A stretch of 64,000 nt of DNA from Variovorax brevis (lineage in GTDB: Bacteria > Pseudomonadota > Gammaproteobacteria > Burkholderiales > Burkholderiaceae_C). The DNA is taken from NCBI RefSeq assembly GCF_030317105.1, contig NZ_JASZYG010000010.1, positions 124,001 to 188,000 on the forward strand, given 5' to 3'. Shown here piece after piece: positions 53,909-63,344 of the stretch. A program made the translations under genes and the position numbers. Within the stretch, counting starts at the first letter, position 1, and each line of letters opens with the position of its first letter. The notes beneath the pieces are model-generated. The model ran no database searches and was not told the origin of the DNA. It saw nothing but the letters and a program-made list of their open reading frames with translations.

Positions 53909-54946
53909 ATGCAAGCACTCATCTACAACGGTCCCGGCCAAAAGGCCGTGGAAGACCGCCCCAAGCCAGTCATCCAGAGCCCCACCGACGCGGTCGTCCG
54001 CATCACACGGACGACGATTTGCGGCACCGACCTGCACATCCTCAAGGGCGACGTGGCGACCTGCAAGCCCGGCACCGTGCTCGGCCATGAAGGCGTCGGC
54101 GTCGTCGATGCCGTGGGCACCGGCGTCACCACCTTCAAGCCTGGGGACAGGGTGCTGATCTCGTGCATCAGCGCCTGCGGGCGTTGCGAGCCTTGCCGCA
54201 AGGGCATGTACTCGCACTGCACGACGGGGGGCTGGATCCTGGGCCACACCATCGACGGCACCCAGGCCGAGTTCGTGCGCATTCCCCATGCCGACACGAG
54301 CCTGCACCGCATTCCGGAGGGCGCCGACGAGGAGGCGCTGGTCATGCTCAGTGACATCCTCCCGACAGGCTTCGAATGCGGCGTGCTCAACGGCAAGGTG
54401 CAGCCGGGCTCCAGCGTCGCCATCGTGGGTTCGGGCCCCATCGGGCTGGCCGCCCTGCTCACCGCGCAGTTCTATGCGCCGGCCGAGATCATCATGATCG
54501 ACCTGGACGACAACCGCCTGGCCGTCAGCAAGCGCTTCGGCGCCACCGCCACGGTGAACAGCGCCGCCGGCGATGCGGCGCAACAGGTCATGGAACTCAC
54601 CGGGGGACGCGGCGTCGACACCGCCATCGAGGCGGTCGGCATCCCCGCCACTTTCACGCTTTGCGAAGACATCGTGGCAGCGGGCGGCACCATCGCCAAC
54701 GTGGGCGTGCACGGATGCAAGGTCGACCTGCACCTGGAGAAGCTGTGGTCGCACAACGTGACCATCACCACCCGGCTGGTCGACACGGTGTCGATTCCGA
54801 TGCTGCTCAAGACGGTGCACTCCAGGCGCATCGACGCGAAACAGTTGATCACGCACCGCTTCAAGCTCGACGCCATCCTCGAGGCCTACGAGACCTTCGG
54901 CAATGCGGCCGACACGAAGGCACTGAAAGTCATCATCGAAGCCTGA
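53909..54946 (+). CDS. zinc-dependent alcohol dehydrogenase
   Basis: 345-residue medium-chain dehydrogenase. Catalytic zinc site CGTDLH (about 38-43) with GHEGVG; structural zinc site CGRCEPCRKGMYSHC with four Cys (about 92-106); Rossmann loop GSGPIG. Family close to TDH/isopropanol-type alcohol dehydrogenases. It lies just upstream of acetyl-CoA synthetase, so ethanol to acetate use is plausible, but no acetaldehyde dehydrogenase is present here. Confidence 0.92.
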   Translation: MQALIYNGPGQKAVEDRPKPVIQSPTDAVVRITRTTICGTDLHILKGDVATCKPGTVLGHEGVGVVDAVGTGVTTFKPGDRVLISCISACGRCEPCRKGMYSHCTTGGWILGHTIDGTQAEFVRIPHADTSLHRIPEGADEEALVMLSDILPTGFECGVLNGKVQPGSSVAIVGSGPIGLAALLTAQFYAPAEIIMIDLDDNRLAVSKRFGATATVNSAAGDAAQQVMELTGGRGVDTAIEAVGIPATFTLCEDIVAAGGTIANVGVHGCKVDLHLEKLWSHNVTITTRLVDTVSIPMLLKTVHSRRIDAKQLITHRFKLDAILEAYETFGNAADTKALKVIIEA

Positions 54947-55037
54947 CGCCGCTTGGTGTGCTACCGCACAGACCCGGCGACGCGGTGCGCGCAGGGTAAG
55001 AGGTCAATCAACACAGCCCATCAACAGGGAAGACACC

Positions 55038-57089
55038 ATGACGACAAAAAGCCACGACGCACCCGTCGCGCTCGGCGGCAAGAGTCCCCGCTTTGCAGCG
55101 AACGACAATGCCAGCGAGATCAAGGCAAGCAGCGATCCCTCCCTCTATCCGGTGCCGGAAGCCATCCTGAAACGGGCGCATGTGTCCGGCATGCCCGCCT
55201 ATGAAAAACTGGTCGCCGAGGCCGACGCCGACCACGGCGCCTACTGGGCGCGGCTCGCACGCGAGTTCGTGACATGGAAAAAGCCCTTCACCCGCTCGCT
55301 TGACGACAGCGAAGCCCCTTTTTTCAAGTGGTTCGATGACGGCACCCTGAACGTCTCGTACAACTGCCTCGATCGCCAGGTCGAACGCGGCCACGGCGAC
55401 AAGCCGGCCATCATCTTCGAGGCCGACGACGGGCAAGTGAGCCGCGTCAGCTACAGCGAGCTGCTGGCGCGCACCTGCCGCCTGGCCAATGCGTTGAAGG
55501 CACGCGGCGTGAAGAAGGGCGACCGGGTCGTCATCTACATGTCCATGAGCATCGAGGCCGTGGTGGCGATGCAGGCGTGCGCGCGCATCGGCGCCACCCA
55601 CTCGGTAGTGTTCGGTGGCTTCTCCGCGCAGAGCCTGCGCGATCGCGTCGAAGGCGCGGGCGCCGTCATGGTGATCACCGCCGACGAGCAGTTGCGGGGC
55701 GGCAAGCAACTGCCGCTGAAGGCCATCGTCGATGATGCCCTCGCCCTGGGCGGATGCGATGCGGTCAAGAACGTGATCGTGTATCACCGCACCGGCGGCA
55801 CGATTGCCTGGAACGCCTCACGCGACCGCTGGATGCACGAGGAGACGCAAGCCCAAAGCGATGCCTGCGAGCCCGAATGGGTCGGTGCCGAGCACCCGCT
55901 GTTTTTGCTCTACACCTCGGGCTCCACCGGCAAGCCAAAGGGCGTGCAGCACTCCAGCGGCGGCTACCTGCTGCATGCGGCGGTCACGACGAAATGGACC
56001 TTCGACCTGCATGACGACGACGTGTTCTGGTGCACCGCCGACATCGGCTGGGTCACCGGCCACACCTACATCACCTACGGCCCGCTGGCCATCGGTGCGA
56101 CCCAGGTGGTGTTCGAAGGCGTGCCCACTTATCCGGACGCCGGCCGCTTCTGGAAGATGATCCAGGACCACAAGGTCAGCGTGTTCTACACGGCGCCCAC
56201 GGCCATCCGCTCGCTCATCAAGGCAGTGGCCTCCAACGACGCGGCGCATCCGAAGCACCGCGACCTGTCGAGCCTGCGCATCCTCGGCTCGGTGGGCGAG
56301 CCCATCAATCCGGCCGCGTGGGCCTGGTATCACGAGCATGTGGGTGGTGGGCGCTGCCCCATCGTCGACACCTTCTGGCAAACCGAAACCGGCGGCCACA
56401 TGATCACGCCGCTGCCCGGCGCGACGCCGCTGGTGCCCGGCTCGTGCACCTTGCCGTTCCCTGGAATCGCGGCTGCCATCGTGGACGACATCGGCAACGA
56501 CGTGCCCGACGGGCAAGGCGGCATGCTGGTCGTCAAGAAGCCGTGGCCGGGAATGATCCGCACGATCTGGAACGAGGAGCAACGCTTCAAGGACAGCTAC
56601 TTTCCGCGGGAGCTCAAGGGCTACTACCTCGCGGGCGACGGCGCCATCCGCGATGAGAAGACGGGCTACTTCACCATCACCGGCCGCATCGACGACGTGC
56701 TGAACGTGTCGGGCCACCGGATGGGAACGATGGAGATCGAATCCGCGCTGGTGTCGTGCACCGAACTCGTGGCCGAGGCGGCCGTGGTGGGCCGCCCCGA
56801 CGAGACCACGGGCGAGACGATCTGCGCTTTTGTCGTGCTGAAAGGTCCGAGGCCCACCGGCGAAGCGGCGAAGAAGATCGCGGCCGAATTGCGCAACTGG
56901 GTCGGCAAGGAGATCGGCCCCATTGCCAAACCCAAGGACATCCGCTTCGGCGACAACCTGCCCAAGACGCGCAGCGGAAAGATCATGCGGCGCCTGCTGC
57001 GCTCGATCGCCAAGGATGAGCCGATCACGCAAGACATCTCGACCCTCGAAAACCCGGCTGTTCTCGACCAGCTCATGGAAAGGAACTAG
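55038..57089 (+). CDS. acs: acetyl-CoA synthetase
   Basis: 683 residues, a little longer than the usual ~650 through an N-terminal extension. Adenylate-forming motifs: YTSGSTGKPKG (about 293-303), GEPINPAAW, TFWQTETGGHMITPLP, and the C-terminal lysine in PKTRSGKIMRR that is regulated by acetylation in homologues. Makes acetyl-CoA from acetate, CoA and ATP. AGGGAAGAC before the ATG. DUF485 follows after two bases, then actP: a transport-plus-activation operon. Confidence 0.97.
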   Translation: MTTKSHDAPVALGGKSPRFAANDNASEIKASSDPSLYPVPEAILKRAHVSGMPAYEKLVAEADADHGAYWARLAREFVTWKKPFTRSLDDSEAPFFKWFDDGTLNVSYNCLDRQVERGHGDKPAIIFEADDGQVSRVSYSELLARTCRLANALKARGVKKGDRVVIYMSMSIEAVVAMQACARIGATHSVVFGGFSAQSLRDRVEGAGAVMVITADEQLRGGKQLPLKAIVDDALALGGCDAVKNVIVYHRTGGTIAWNASRDRWMHEETQAQSDACEPEWVGAEHPLFLLYTSGSTGKPKGVQHSSGGYLLHAAVTTKWTFDLHDDDVFWCTADIGWVTGHTYITYGPLAIGATQVVFEGVPTYPDAGRFWKMIQDHKVSVFYTAPTAIRSLIKAVASNDAAHPKHRDLSSLRILGSVGEPINPAAWAWYHEHVGGGRCPIVDTFWQTETGGHMITPLPGATPLVPGSCTLPFPGIAAAIVDDIGNDVPDGQGGMLVVKKPWPGMIRTIWNEEQRFKDSYFPRELKGYYLAGDGAIRDEKTGYFTITGRIDDVLNVSGHRMGTMEIESALVSCTELVAEAAVVGRPDETTGETICAFVVLKGPRPTGEAAKKIAAELRNWVGKEIGPIAKPKDIRFGDNLPKTRSGKIMRRLLRSIAKDEPITQDISTLENPAVLDQLMERN

Positions 57090-57091
57090 CC

Positions 57092-57400
57092 ATGGAAAAC
57101 GACCTGACCGCGCGCATCCTGCGCGACCCGAACTACCAGGAACTCAAGTCCACCCGCTCGCGCTTCGGCTGGTGGCTGGCGGGCGCGATGATGGTCGTGT
57201 ACTACGGCTTCATCCTGCTGGTGGCCTTCGACAAGTCATTTCTCCTGACCCGATTGGGCGCCGGCGTGACCACCATCGGCATGCCGATCGGGCTGGGCGT
57301 GATCATCTTCACGATCGTCATCACCGGCATCTATGTGAACCGCGCCAACGGCCGGTACGACGCGCTGACGGCGCTCATCGCAAAGGCGGCAATGAAATGA
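57092..57400 (+). CDS. DUF485 small membrane protein (ActP partner)
   Basis: 102 residues with two hydrophobic helices (FGWWLAGAMMVVYYGFILLVAF, IGMPIGLGVIIFTIVITGIY) and the DUF485 pattern LRDPNYQELKSTRSRF. Always linked to cation/acetate symporters. Ribosome site AAAGGAAC. ATGA overlap with actP. Confidence 0.95.
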   Translation: MENDLTARILRDPNYQELKSTRSRFGWWLAGAMMVVYYGFILLVAFDKSFLLTRLGAGVTTIGMPIGLGVIIFTIVITGIYVNRANGRYDALTALIAKAAMK

Positions 57401-59118
57401 AGCCCGTGCTCTGGACCAAGACCTTGGCGCTTCTGGCGCTGCTGCTGGTCGCCACCCTCGCGCAAGCTGCCGGCGCAGACCTCGGCCAGCTTGAAAAGCA
57501 GCCGACCAACTGGACCGCCATCAGCATGTTCGGCGCCTTCGTGGTCGGCACGCTGTTCATCACCAAATGGGCGGCATCGAAGACCAAGAGCGCGGCCGAC
57601 TTCTACACGGCCGGCGGCGGCATCACGGGCTTCCAGAACGGCATGGCGATTGCCGGCGACTACATGTCGGCCGCGTCCTTCCTCGGCATCTCGGCGGCGG
57701 TGATGGTGGGTGGCTTCGATGGCTTGATCTATTCGATCGGCTTCCTGGTCGGCTGGCCGGTCGTGACCTTCCTGCTGGCCGAGCGGCTGCGCAATCTCGG
57801 CAAGTTCACCTTCGCCGATGTGGCGGCCTTTCGCTTCGGGCAGACGCCGGTGCGCGTGTTCGCTGCGTCGGGCACGCTGGTGGTGGTGGCCTTCTATCTC
57901 ATCGCGCAGATGGTCGGTGCGGGGCAACTCATCAAGCTGCTGTTCGGGCTGGAATACTGGATCGCGGTGGTCATCGTCGGCGCGCTGATGATGGTGTACG
58001 TGCTCTTCGGTGGCATGACGGCGACGACGTGGGTGCAGATCATCAAGGCCTGCCTGCTGCTTGCGGGCGCCAGTTTCATGGCCTTCATGGTGCTGTGGAA
58101 CTTCGGCTTCAGCCCCGAGGCGATGTTCGCGAAGGCGGTCGACGTCAAGACCGAACTTGCCACGGCCGCCGGTCAGTCGAAGGTCGACGCGGCCACGCAA
58201 GGTTTCTCCATCATGGGCCCGGGCGGCTTCATCAAGGACCCGATCTCGGCGATCAGCTTCGGCGTGGCGCTGATGTTCGGCACCGCCGGCCTGCCTCACA
58301 TCCTGATGCGCTTTTTCACCGTGCCCAACGCCAAGGAGGCGCGCAAGTCGGTGCTGTGGGCGACGACGTGGATCGGCTACTTCTACGTGCTGACCTTCAT
58401 CATCGGCTTCGGCGCGATCGCCTTCGTGCTGACCGACACGCAGTTTCTCGACCCCAAGGGCGGACTGCTTGGCGGCGGCAACATGGCGGCGGTGCACCTG
58501 GCCAAGGCGGTGGGCGGCAACGTGTTCCTGGGCTTCATCTCGGCCGTGGCCTTCGCGACGATCCTGGCCGTGGTCGCGGGCCTGACCCTGTCGGGCGCGT
58601 CGGCGGTGTCGCACGACATCTATGCGACGGTGGTCAAGAAGGGCAAGGCCGACAGCGCGTCGGAACTGCGCGTCTCGCGCATCACCACGGTGGCGCTCGG
58701 TGCGGTAGCGGTGGTGCTGGGCATCGTGTTCGAGAAGCAGAACATCGCGTTCATGGTGAGCTTGGCCTTCGCGATTGCCGCGTCGGCCAACTTCCCGGTG
58801 CTGCTGATGTCGGTGCTGTGGAAAGACTGCACCACGCGCGGCGCCGTGATCGGCGGCTTCCTCGGACTGATTTCGTCTGTGGCGCTGACGATCGTCTCGC
58901 CCGCGGTGTGGGAGGCGACGTTGGGCTATCCGAAGGGCTCGGCGCTCTTTCCGTATGCGTCGCCGGCGCTGTTCTCGATGACGATCGGCTTTGTGGGCAT
59001 CTGGCTGTTCTCCATCCTGGACCACAGCGCCCGTGCGGTGAAGGACCGGGGCGGCTTCCTGAGCCAGCAAGTGCGCTCGGAAACGGGCATCGGCGCGGAG
59101 GGCGCGTCGGGGCACTGA
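57397..59118 (+). CDS. actP: cation/acetate symporter
   Basis: 573-residue sodium:solute symporter (SSF family). Signal peptide (cleavage near AQAAG, about residue 24), then about 13 membrane helices. Sodium-symporter motif region WAASKTKSAADFYTAGGGITGFQNGMAIAGDYMSAASFLG, and GGMTATTWVQIIK. Imports acetate and short carboxylates. Confidence 0.96.
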   Translation: MKPVLWTKTLALLALLLVATLAQAAGADLGQLEKQPTNWTAISMFGAFVVGTLFITKWAASKTKSAADFYTAGGGITGFQNGMAIAGDYMSAASFLGISAAVMVGGFDGLIYSIGFLVGWPVVTFLLAERLRNLGKFTFADVAAFRFGQTPVRVFAASGTLVVVAFYLIAQMVGAGQLIKLLFGLEYWIAVVIVGALMMVYVLFGGMTATTWVQIIKACLLLAGASFMAFMVLWNFGFSPEAMFAKAVDVKTELATAAGQSKVDAATQGFSIMGPGGFIKDPISAISFGVALMFGTAGLPHILMRFFTVPNAKEARKSVLWATTWIGYFYVLTFIIGFGAIAFVLTDTQFLDPKGGLLGGGNMAAVHLAKAVGGNVFLGFISAVAFATILAVVAGLTLSGASAVSHDIYATVVKKGKADSASELRVSRITTVALGAVAVVLGIVFEKQNIAFMVSLAFAIAASANFPVLLMSVLWKDCTTRGAVIGGFLGLISSVALTIVSPAVWEATLGYPKGSALFPYASPALFSMTIGFVGIWLFSILDHSARAVKDRGGFLSQQVRSETGIGAEGASGH

Positions 59119-59215
59119 CAACCGTCGGCTGTTGACCGAACGCTGGACACTGGCCGTTGACTGCCGCCCGCTGACAACGGCCTTCTGACAACGGCGGCTG
59201 ACATTCGCGTCGAAC
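59119..59215. repeat. short repeats after actP
   Basis: CTGACAACGGC occurs at 59171-59181 and 59185-59195, a variant ACTGACAACCG at about 59114, and the reverse form GGCCGTTGAC near 59152. Two exact 11-base direct repeats, 14 bases apart, plus degenerate relatives in the 113-base gap before the DUF294 gene. Possibly a binding site array. Confidence 0.4.
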
Positions 59216-59231
59216 GGCGCCATCATTGGCC

Positions 59232-61052
59232 ATGCCCAACGCGTTCGACTTCACGGCCTCGCCATTCGACTGCCTGGACGCCACCGAGCAGCGGATGGTT
59301 CGCGACAGCGTCGACATCGCCTATTTCCGCGAAGGCGAGACGCTGCTGGCGCCGGGCATCGAGCCGCTGCACCTGTTCGTCGTCATCAAGGGCCGCGTTT
59401 CCCAGTTCGACGACGGCCACGAGGCCATTGCCAGCTACGGCCCCAATGACTGCTTCGATGGCCGGGCACTGGTGGCGGGCCGCGCGAGCGGCCGCTTCAT
59501 CGCAGCCGAAGAGGTGTTGGCCTACCAACTCGCCAGGGCGACCGTCAACGACCTGATCGCGCGCAACGCGGGCTTTGGCGCGCTGCTGTTCTCCGACTTG
59601 TCGAACAAGCTCGGTGCCTTGTCGCAGCGCCACAGCCAGCGCGAGATGCAGGCACTGGCGATGTCGCGGGTCGAAGACGCCTTCCTGCGCCCGGCGCACG
59701 TGGTCGAGGGCACTGCCAGCATCGTCGATGTCGCCCGCGTGATGCAGGCCAACCATTCGAGCAGCGTGCTGGTGCGCGATGGCGAGCGGCTCGGCATCTT
59801 CACCAACACCGGTCTTCAGCGCGCCGTGGTCGGCGGCCGGTCGCTGGCCGACTGGCCGGTGCGCGAACTGGCCACCTTTTCGCTCGTGCGCATTGCGCCC
59901 GACGCGCCGCTGTTCGACGCGCTGGCGCTCATGATCCAGCACCAGGTGCACCGGCTGGTGGTGTCGAAAGACGGACACGTCGTCGGACTGCTGGAGCAAC
60001 TCGACCTGCTGAGTTTCCTGTCGAATCACTCCTACCTGATCACTGTGCAGATCGCGCGGGCGCAAGACCTCGATGCCCTGCGCGTGGAGGCGGAGAAGAT
60101 CACGCGCTTCATCGCCCTGTTGTACCGCGGTGGCACGCGCGTCGGCCAGATCGGCGCGCTGGTGCAGGCGCTCAACGCCAAGCTGTTCGAGCGCGCCTGG
60201 CAACTCGTTGCGCCGCCCGAAGTGGTGGCCAACAGTTGCCTGTTCGTCATGGGCAGCGAAGGGCGCGGCGAGCAGTTGCTCAAGACGGACCAGGACAACG
60301 GCCTGATCCTGCGCGACGGCAGCGCCATGGAGGCTGCCGTGGTCGAAGCGGCTTGCAACCGCTTCTCCGCGGCGCTGCGCGACTTCGGCTACCCCGATTG
60401 CCCGGGCGGCATCATGGTCAGCAACGCAGCGTGGCGACACAGCGCGAGCGACTTCGCGGCCGTCGTACGCCGATGGTTGCGGCAGCCCGACGCCAACGGC
60501 CTGATGGCGCTGGCCATCTTCATCGACGCGCATGCCGTCGCCGGCGACGCGGCGTTGTTGACTGGCGTACAGGGGGAGATCGATCAACTCGTGGCCGCCG
60601 ACGACGCATGGCTCGGCCGCTTCGCCGCCGCGATCGACGCGTTCCCCGATGCCGGCGGCGGCTGGTGGAACCGGCTGCTTTTGGGCGAGCACGACAAGCA
60701 GGCGCTCGACCTGAAGAAGGCGGGCATCTTTCCCGTCGTGCACGGCGTGCGCAGCTTGGCCTTGCGCGACCACGTGCGGGCCACCGGCACGGCGGCGCGG
60801 CTCGACGCCTTGGTCGCACTCGGCCGGCTGTCGCAGGAGCTTGCGAACGACCTGATCGACAGCCTGCACTTCATGATGGGACTCAAGCTGGACGCCGGCC
60901 TGGCCGAACTGGACGCGGGTCATGCGGTGAGCGGCGCCATCTCGACCGGCCAGCTGAGCAGCCTGGAACGCGACCTGCTCAAGGATGCACTGGCAGTCGT
61001 CAAGCGCTTCAAGGTGCTGGTGCGGCACCAGTTCCACCTGGAAATGGCATGA
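59232..61052 (+). CDS. cNMP-CBS-DUF294 nucleotidyltransferase-like regulator
   Basis: 606 residues. Cyclic-nucleotide-binding-like N-terminus (about 10-130), a CBS pair (about 150-265, HVVEGTASIVDVARVMQANH, VVSKDGHVVGLLEQLDLL), a GlnD-like nucleotidyltransferase core (about 330-420) with GSEGRGEQ and DQD (LLKTDQDNGLI), and a C-terminal helical part. Members often sit next to acs/actP as here. Could modify a regulator; activity not known. ATG at 59232 taken over the TTG at 59226. ATGA overlap with the exonuclease gene. Confidence 0.92.
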   Translation: MPNAFDFTASPFDCLDATEQRMVRDSVDIAYFREGETLLAPGIEPLHLFVVIKGRVSQFDDGHEAIASYGPNDCFDGRALVAGRASGRFIAAEEVLAYQLARATVNDLIARNAGFGALLFSDLSNKLGALSQRHSQREMQALAMSRVEDAFLRPAHVVEGTASIVDVARVMQANHSSSVLVRDGERLGIFTNTGLQRAVVGGRSLADWPVRELATFSLVRIAPDAPLFDALALMIQHQVHRLVVSKDGHVVGLLEQLDLLSFLSNHSYLITVQIARAQDLDALRVEAEKITRFIALLYRGGTRVGQIGALVQALNAKLFERAWQLVAPPEVVANSCLFVMGSEGRGEQLLKTDQDNGLILRDGSAMEAAVVEAACNRFSAALRDFGYPDCPGGIMVSNAAWRHSASDFAAVVRRWLRQPDANGLMALAIFIDAHAVAGDAALLTGVQGEIDQLVAADDAWLGRFAAAIDAFPDAGGGWWNRLLLGEHDKQALDLKKAGIFPVVHGVRSLALRDHVRATGTAARLDALVALGRLSQELANDLIDSLHFMMGLKLDAGLAELDAGHAVSGAISTGQLSSLERDLLKDALAVVKRFKVLVRHQFHLEMA

Positions 61053-61678
61053 CACCGCGCTGGCTCGATGCGGTGCGGCGCCGCTGGATGCTCTATCACC
61101 TGGCGGATGCGCGCTTTGCCTTCATGTACGACGCGCCCCCCGAGGATGAGTGGGTCACGCTGGACTGCGAGACCACCGGCCTCGATGTGCGGCGCGATCA
61201 GATCATCTCGATTGGCGCCGTGCGCATCGTCGGCAACCGCCTGATGACCAGCCAGCGCCTCGAACTGCTTGTGCGGCCCGAGCGCGCTTTGAAAAGCGAG
61301 AGCGTTCGCGTGCACCGCCTGCGCGAGCAGGACGTCGCCATGGGCATCGACCCGGCCGATGCGGTGCGCCAACTGCTGGACTTCATCGGAAGCCGTCCGC
61401 TGGTGGGCTATTACCTGGAGTTCGACGTCGCCATGCTCAACCGGGAGATCTGGCCCTTGCTTGGCGTGCGCTTGCCGCAGCCGAAGATCGAGGTTTCCGC
61501 CATGTACTACGACTACAAGAGCCGGCACTTGCCCGCGCACCAGCGCGACGGCACCATCGACCTGCGCTTTTCCACGATCATGAACGACCTCGGGCTGCCG
61601 CTGCGTGATGCGCACGATGCGCTCAATGACGCGGTGATGGCGGGGCTGGCCTTCGTGAAGTTGCGCAACATGAAGTAG
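61049..61678 (+). CDS. DnaQ-like 3'-5' exonuclease (DEDDh)
   Basis: 209 residues. Exonuclease motif I TLDCETTG (D39, E41), motif II in YYLEFDVAMLN, motif III with His-Asp in HDALNDAVMAG (about 192-202). The fourth gene after acs in the same run and co-translated with DUF294; this pairing is common in Burkholderiales and Pseudomonas. Role in this setting unknown; maybe RNA or DNA trimming. Confidence 0.92.
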   Translation: MTPRWLDAVRRRWMLYHLADARFAFMYDAPPEDEWVTLDCETTGLDVRRDQIISIGAVRIVGNRLMTSQRLELLVRPERALKSESVRVHRLREQDVAMGIDPADAVRQLLDFIGSRPLVGYYLEFDVAMLNREIWPLLGVRLPQPKIEVSAMYYDYKSRHLPAHQRDGTIDLRFSTIMNDLGLPLRDAHDALNDAVMAGLAFVKLRNMK

Positions 61679-61687
61679 TGGACGGTC

Positions 61688-62443
61688 TCACAGCAATTCA
61701 CCGTAGACCTTCCGGTCCGCGGCGTAGCACGCGCATGCCATGGCCTCCAGGCCCTCGCGATCCAGCACCTTCAGGTCGCCGCGCCGGTACTCGATGAGCC
61801 CCTTGCGCTGCAGGGCGCCAGCGGCCGCCGTGATGCCGACACGGCGCACCCCCAGCATGTAGGCGAGAAACTCCTGCGTCATGCCGAAGTTGTCGGCGTG
61901 CGCGCGGTCCTGGCTCATCAGCAGCCAGCGGGCGAGGCGGGGCTCGATCATGTGAAAGCGCGTGCAGGCGGCCGATGCGGCCAATTGCGTCATCAGCACA
62001 TGGGTGTAGTGGGCCAGCTCGCGCCGGAGCACCGTGCTGTGCGCCAGTTCGCGCCGGAAGTTGACGGTCGTGATGCGCCAGGCCGAGCCGGAGCCCTGCA
62101 CCAGCGCATGCAATGGCGTCGTCGGCACGCCGAGTGCCAGGTGCACCCCCAGCATGCCCTCGCGCCCCACCATGCCGACTTCCAGGCCCGGATGGTTGTC
62201 GACGCGCGCGACCAGCGAAATGAAGCCATCGACGGGAAACCAGGCGTGCCGGGTCTGTGCGCCGGACTCGCCCAGCACCTCGCCCAGCACCAGTTGAACC
62301 GGCTCGCAGACGGCGAGCAAACGCTTGCGGTCCGCGTTGGGCAGCAATTCGATGAGGTGGTTCTCTGCGGTGGTCAGCGGACGCTTTCCGGTAGGGAGGT
62401 CGCCACAGTCTGCGCGGCGATTCGCGCCTTGACTGTCTGCCAA
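61688..62443 (-). CDS. Crp/Fnr-family regulator (second of tandem pair)
   Basis: 251 residues from the TTG at 62443. cNMP-like beta-barrel in the middle (LVLGEVLGESGAQ, VDGFISLVARVD, VGREGMLGVHLALG) and a C-terminal winged helix (MTQEFLAYMLGVRRVGITAAAGALQRKGLIEYRRGDL). No Cys cluster, so not an Fnr oxygen sensor. The start is uncertain: no ATG or GTG lies near; an upstream ATG at 62587 would overlap the preceding gene by over 100 bases. Gap of 25 bases to the preceding Crp gene. Confidence 0.75.
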   Translation of the reverse strand: MADSQGANRRADCGDLPTGKRPLTTAENHLIELLPNADRKRLLAVCEPVQLVLGEVLGESGAQTRHAWFPVDGFISLVARVDNHPGLEVGMVGREGMLGVHLALGVPTTPLHALVQGSGSAWRITTVNFRRELAHSTVLRRELAHYTHVLMTQLAASAACTRFHMIEPRLARWLLMSQDRAHADNFGMTQEFLAYMLGVRRVGITAAAGALQRKGLIEYRRGDLKVLDREGLEAMACACYAADRKVYGELL

Positions 62444-62468
62444 CGCACACAGCGGCGAAAGCAGGCGC

Positions 62469-63191
62469 TCAGGTCGCGGTGATGGCCGGAAGCAATCGGT
62501 CGTATTCGGTCTTGACGACCGCATAGCACTCGCAGGTGCGCTTTTCCAGCCCCGAGCGATCCAGCACCGAGATGTGGCCTCGCGCATAGCGGATCAGGCC
62601 GGCCTGCTGCAACTTGAGTGCGCCCTCGGTCACGCCCTCGCGCCGGACGCCGAGCATGTTGGCGATCAGTTCCTGCGTCATCACGAGTTCATTGCCCTGC
62701 AGGCGGTCCAGGCTCAGCAGCAGCCAGCGGCACAACTGCTGGTCGAGCGAATGGTGGCGGTTGCACACGGCGGTCTGCGCCATCTGGGTGATCAAGGCCT
62801 GCGTGTAGCGCAGCAGCAGGTGCAGCACCGGCCCGGCGCGGTTGAATTCCTCTTTCATGAGCTCGGCCTTCAACCGGTAGCCTTTGCCGGCGCTTTGCAC
62901 CACGGCGCGGCTGGGCGTCGATTCACCGCCCATGAACAGCGAGATGCCAACGATGCCTTCGTTGCCGACGACCGCGATCTCGGCCGAGGCGCCGTTCTCC
63001 ATCACGTACAGCAAGGAGACGATCGCGGTGGTCGGAAAGTAGACATGGCTCAGCGTGCGGCCCGATTCGTAGAGCACCTGGCCCAGCGGCATGTCGACCG
63101 CTTCGATTTCCGGGAACAGGCGCTGCCGCTCGGCGTCCGCCAATGCGGAGAGCAGATGGTTTTTCAGGGGGTCGGGAGGGGACTTGGGCAT
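62469..63191 (-). CDS. Crp/Fnr-family regulator (first of tandem pair)
   Basis: 240 residues. Effector-type beta-barrel (about 20-130: MPLGQVLYESG, AEIAVVGNEGIVGISLFMGG) and a winged helix (about 165-235: MTQELIANMLGVRREGVTEGALKLQQAGLIRYARG). No Fe-S Cys set. GGAG eight bases before the ATG. Paralogue of the following gene. Confidence 0.88.
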   Translation of the reverse strand: MPKSPPDPLKNHLLSALADAERQRLFPEIEAVDMPLGQVLYESGRTLSHVYFPTTAIVSLLYVMENGASAEIAVVGNEGIVGISLFMGGESTPSRAVVQSAGKGYRLKAELMKEEFNRAGPVLHLLLRYTQALITQMAQTAVCNRHHSLDQQLCRWLLLSLDRLQGNELVMTQELIANMLGVRREGVTEGALKLQQAGLIRYARGHISVLDRSGLEKRTCECYAVVKTEYDRLLPAITAT

Positions 63192-63344
63192 GGCGACAAC
63201 TCCGCAACAAGGCAGGCAACGGAAACAGATGCGGAGCGCGTGCCCTCAGAGGCGCTCTGGACGAAAGCCAGTATAGGCATTGCCGCCTGTCTTTGTGCGC
63301 TGTCGCACAGTGGCCATGCCCGCGGAGGGGCGGCGACAATGCTT

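Noticed and set aside
59223..61055. 610-codon minus-strand frame opposite the DUF294 gene
   Set aside because: Antisense of a gene with complete CBS and nucleotidyltransferase motifs.
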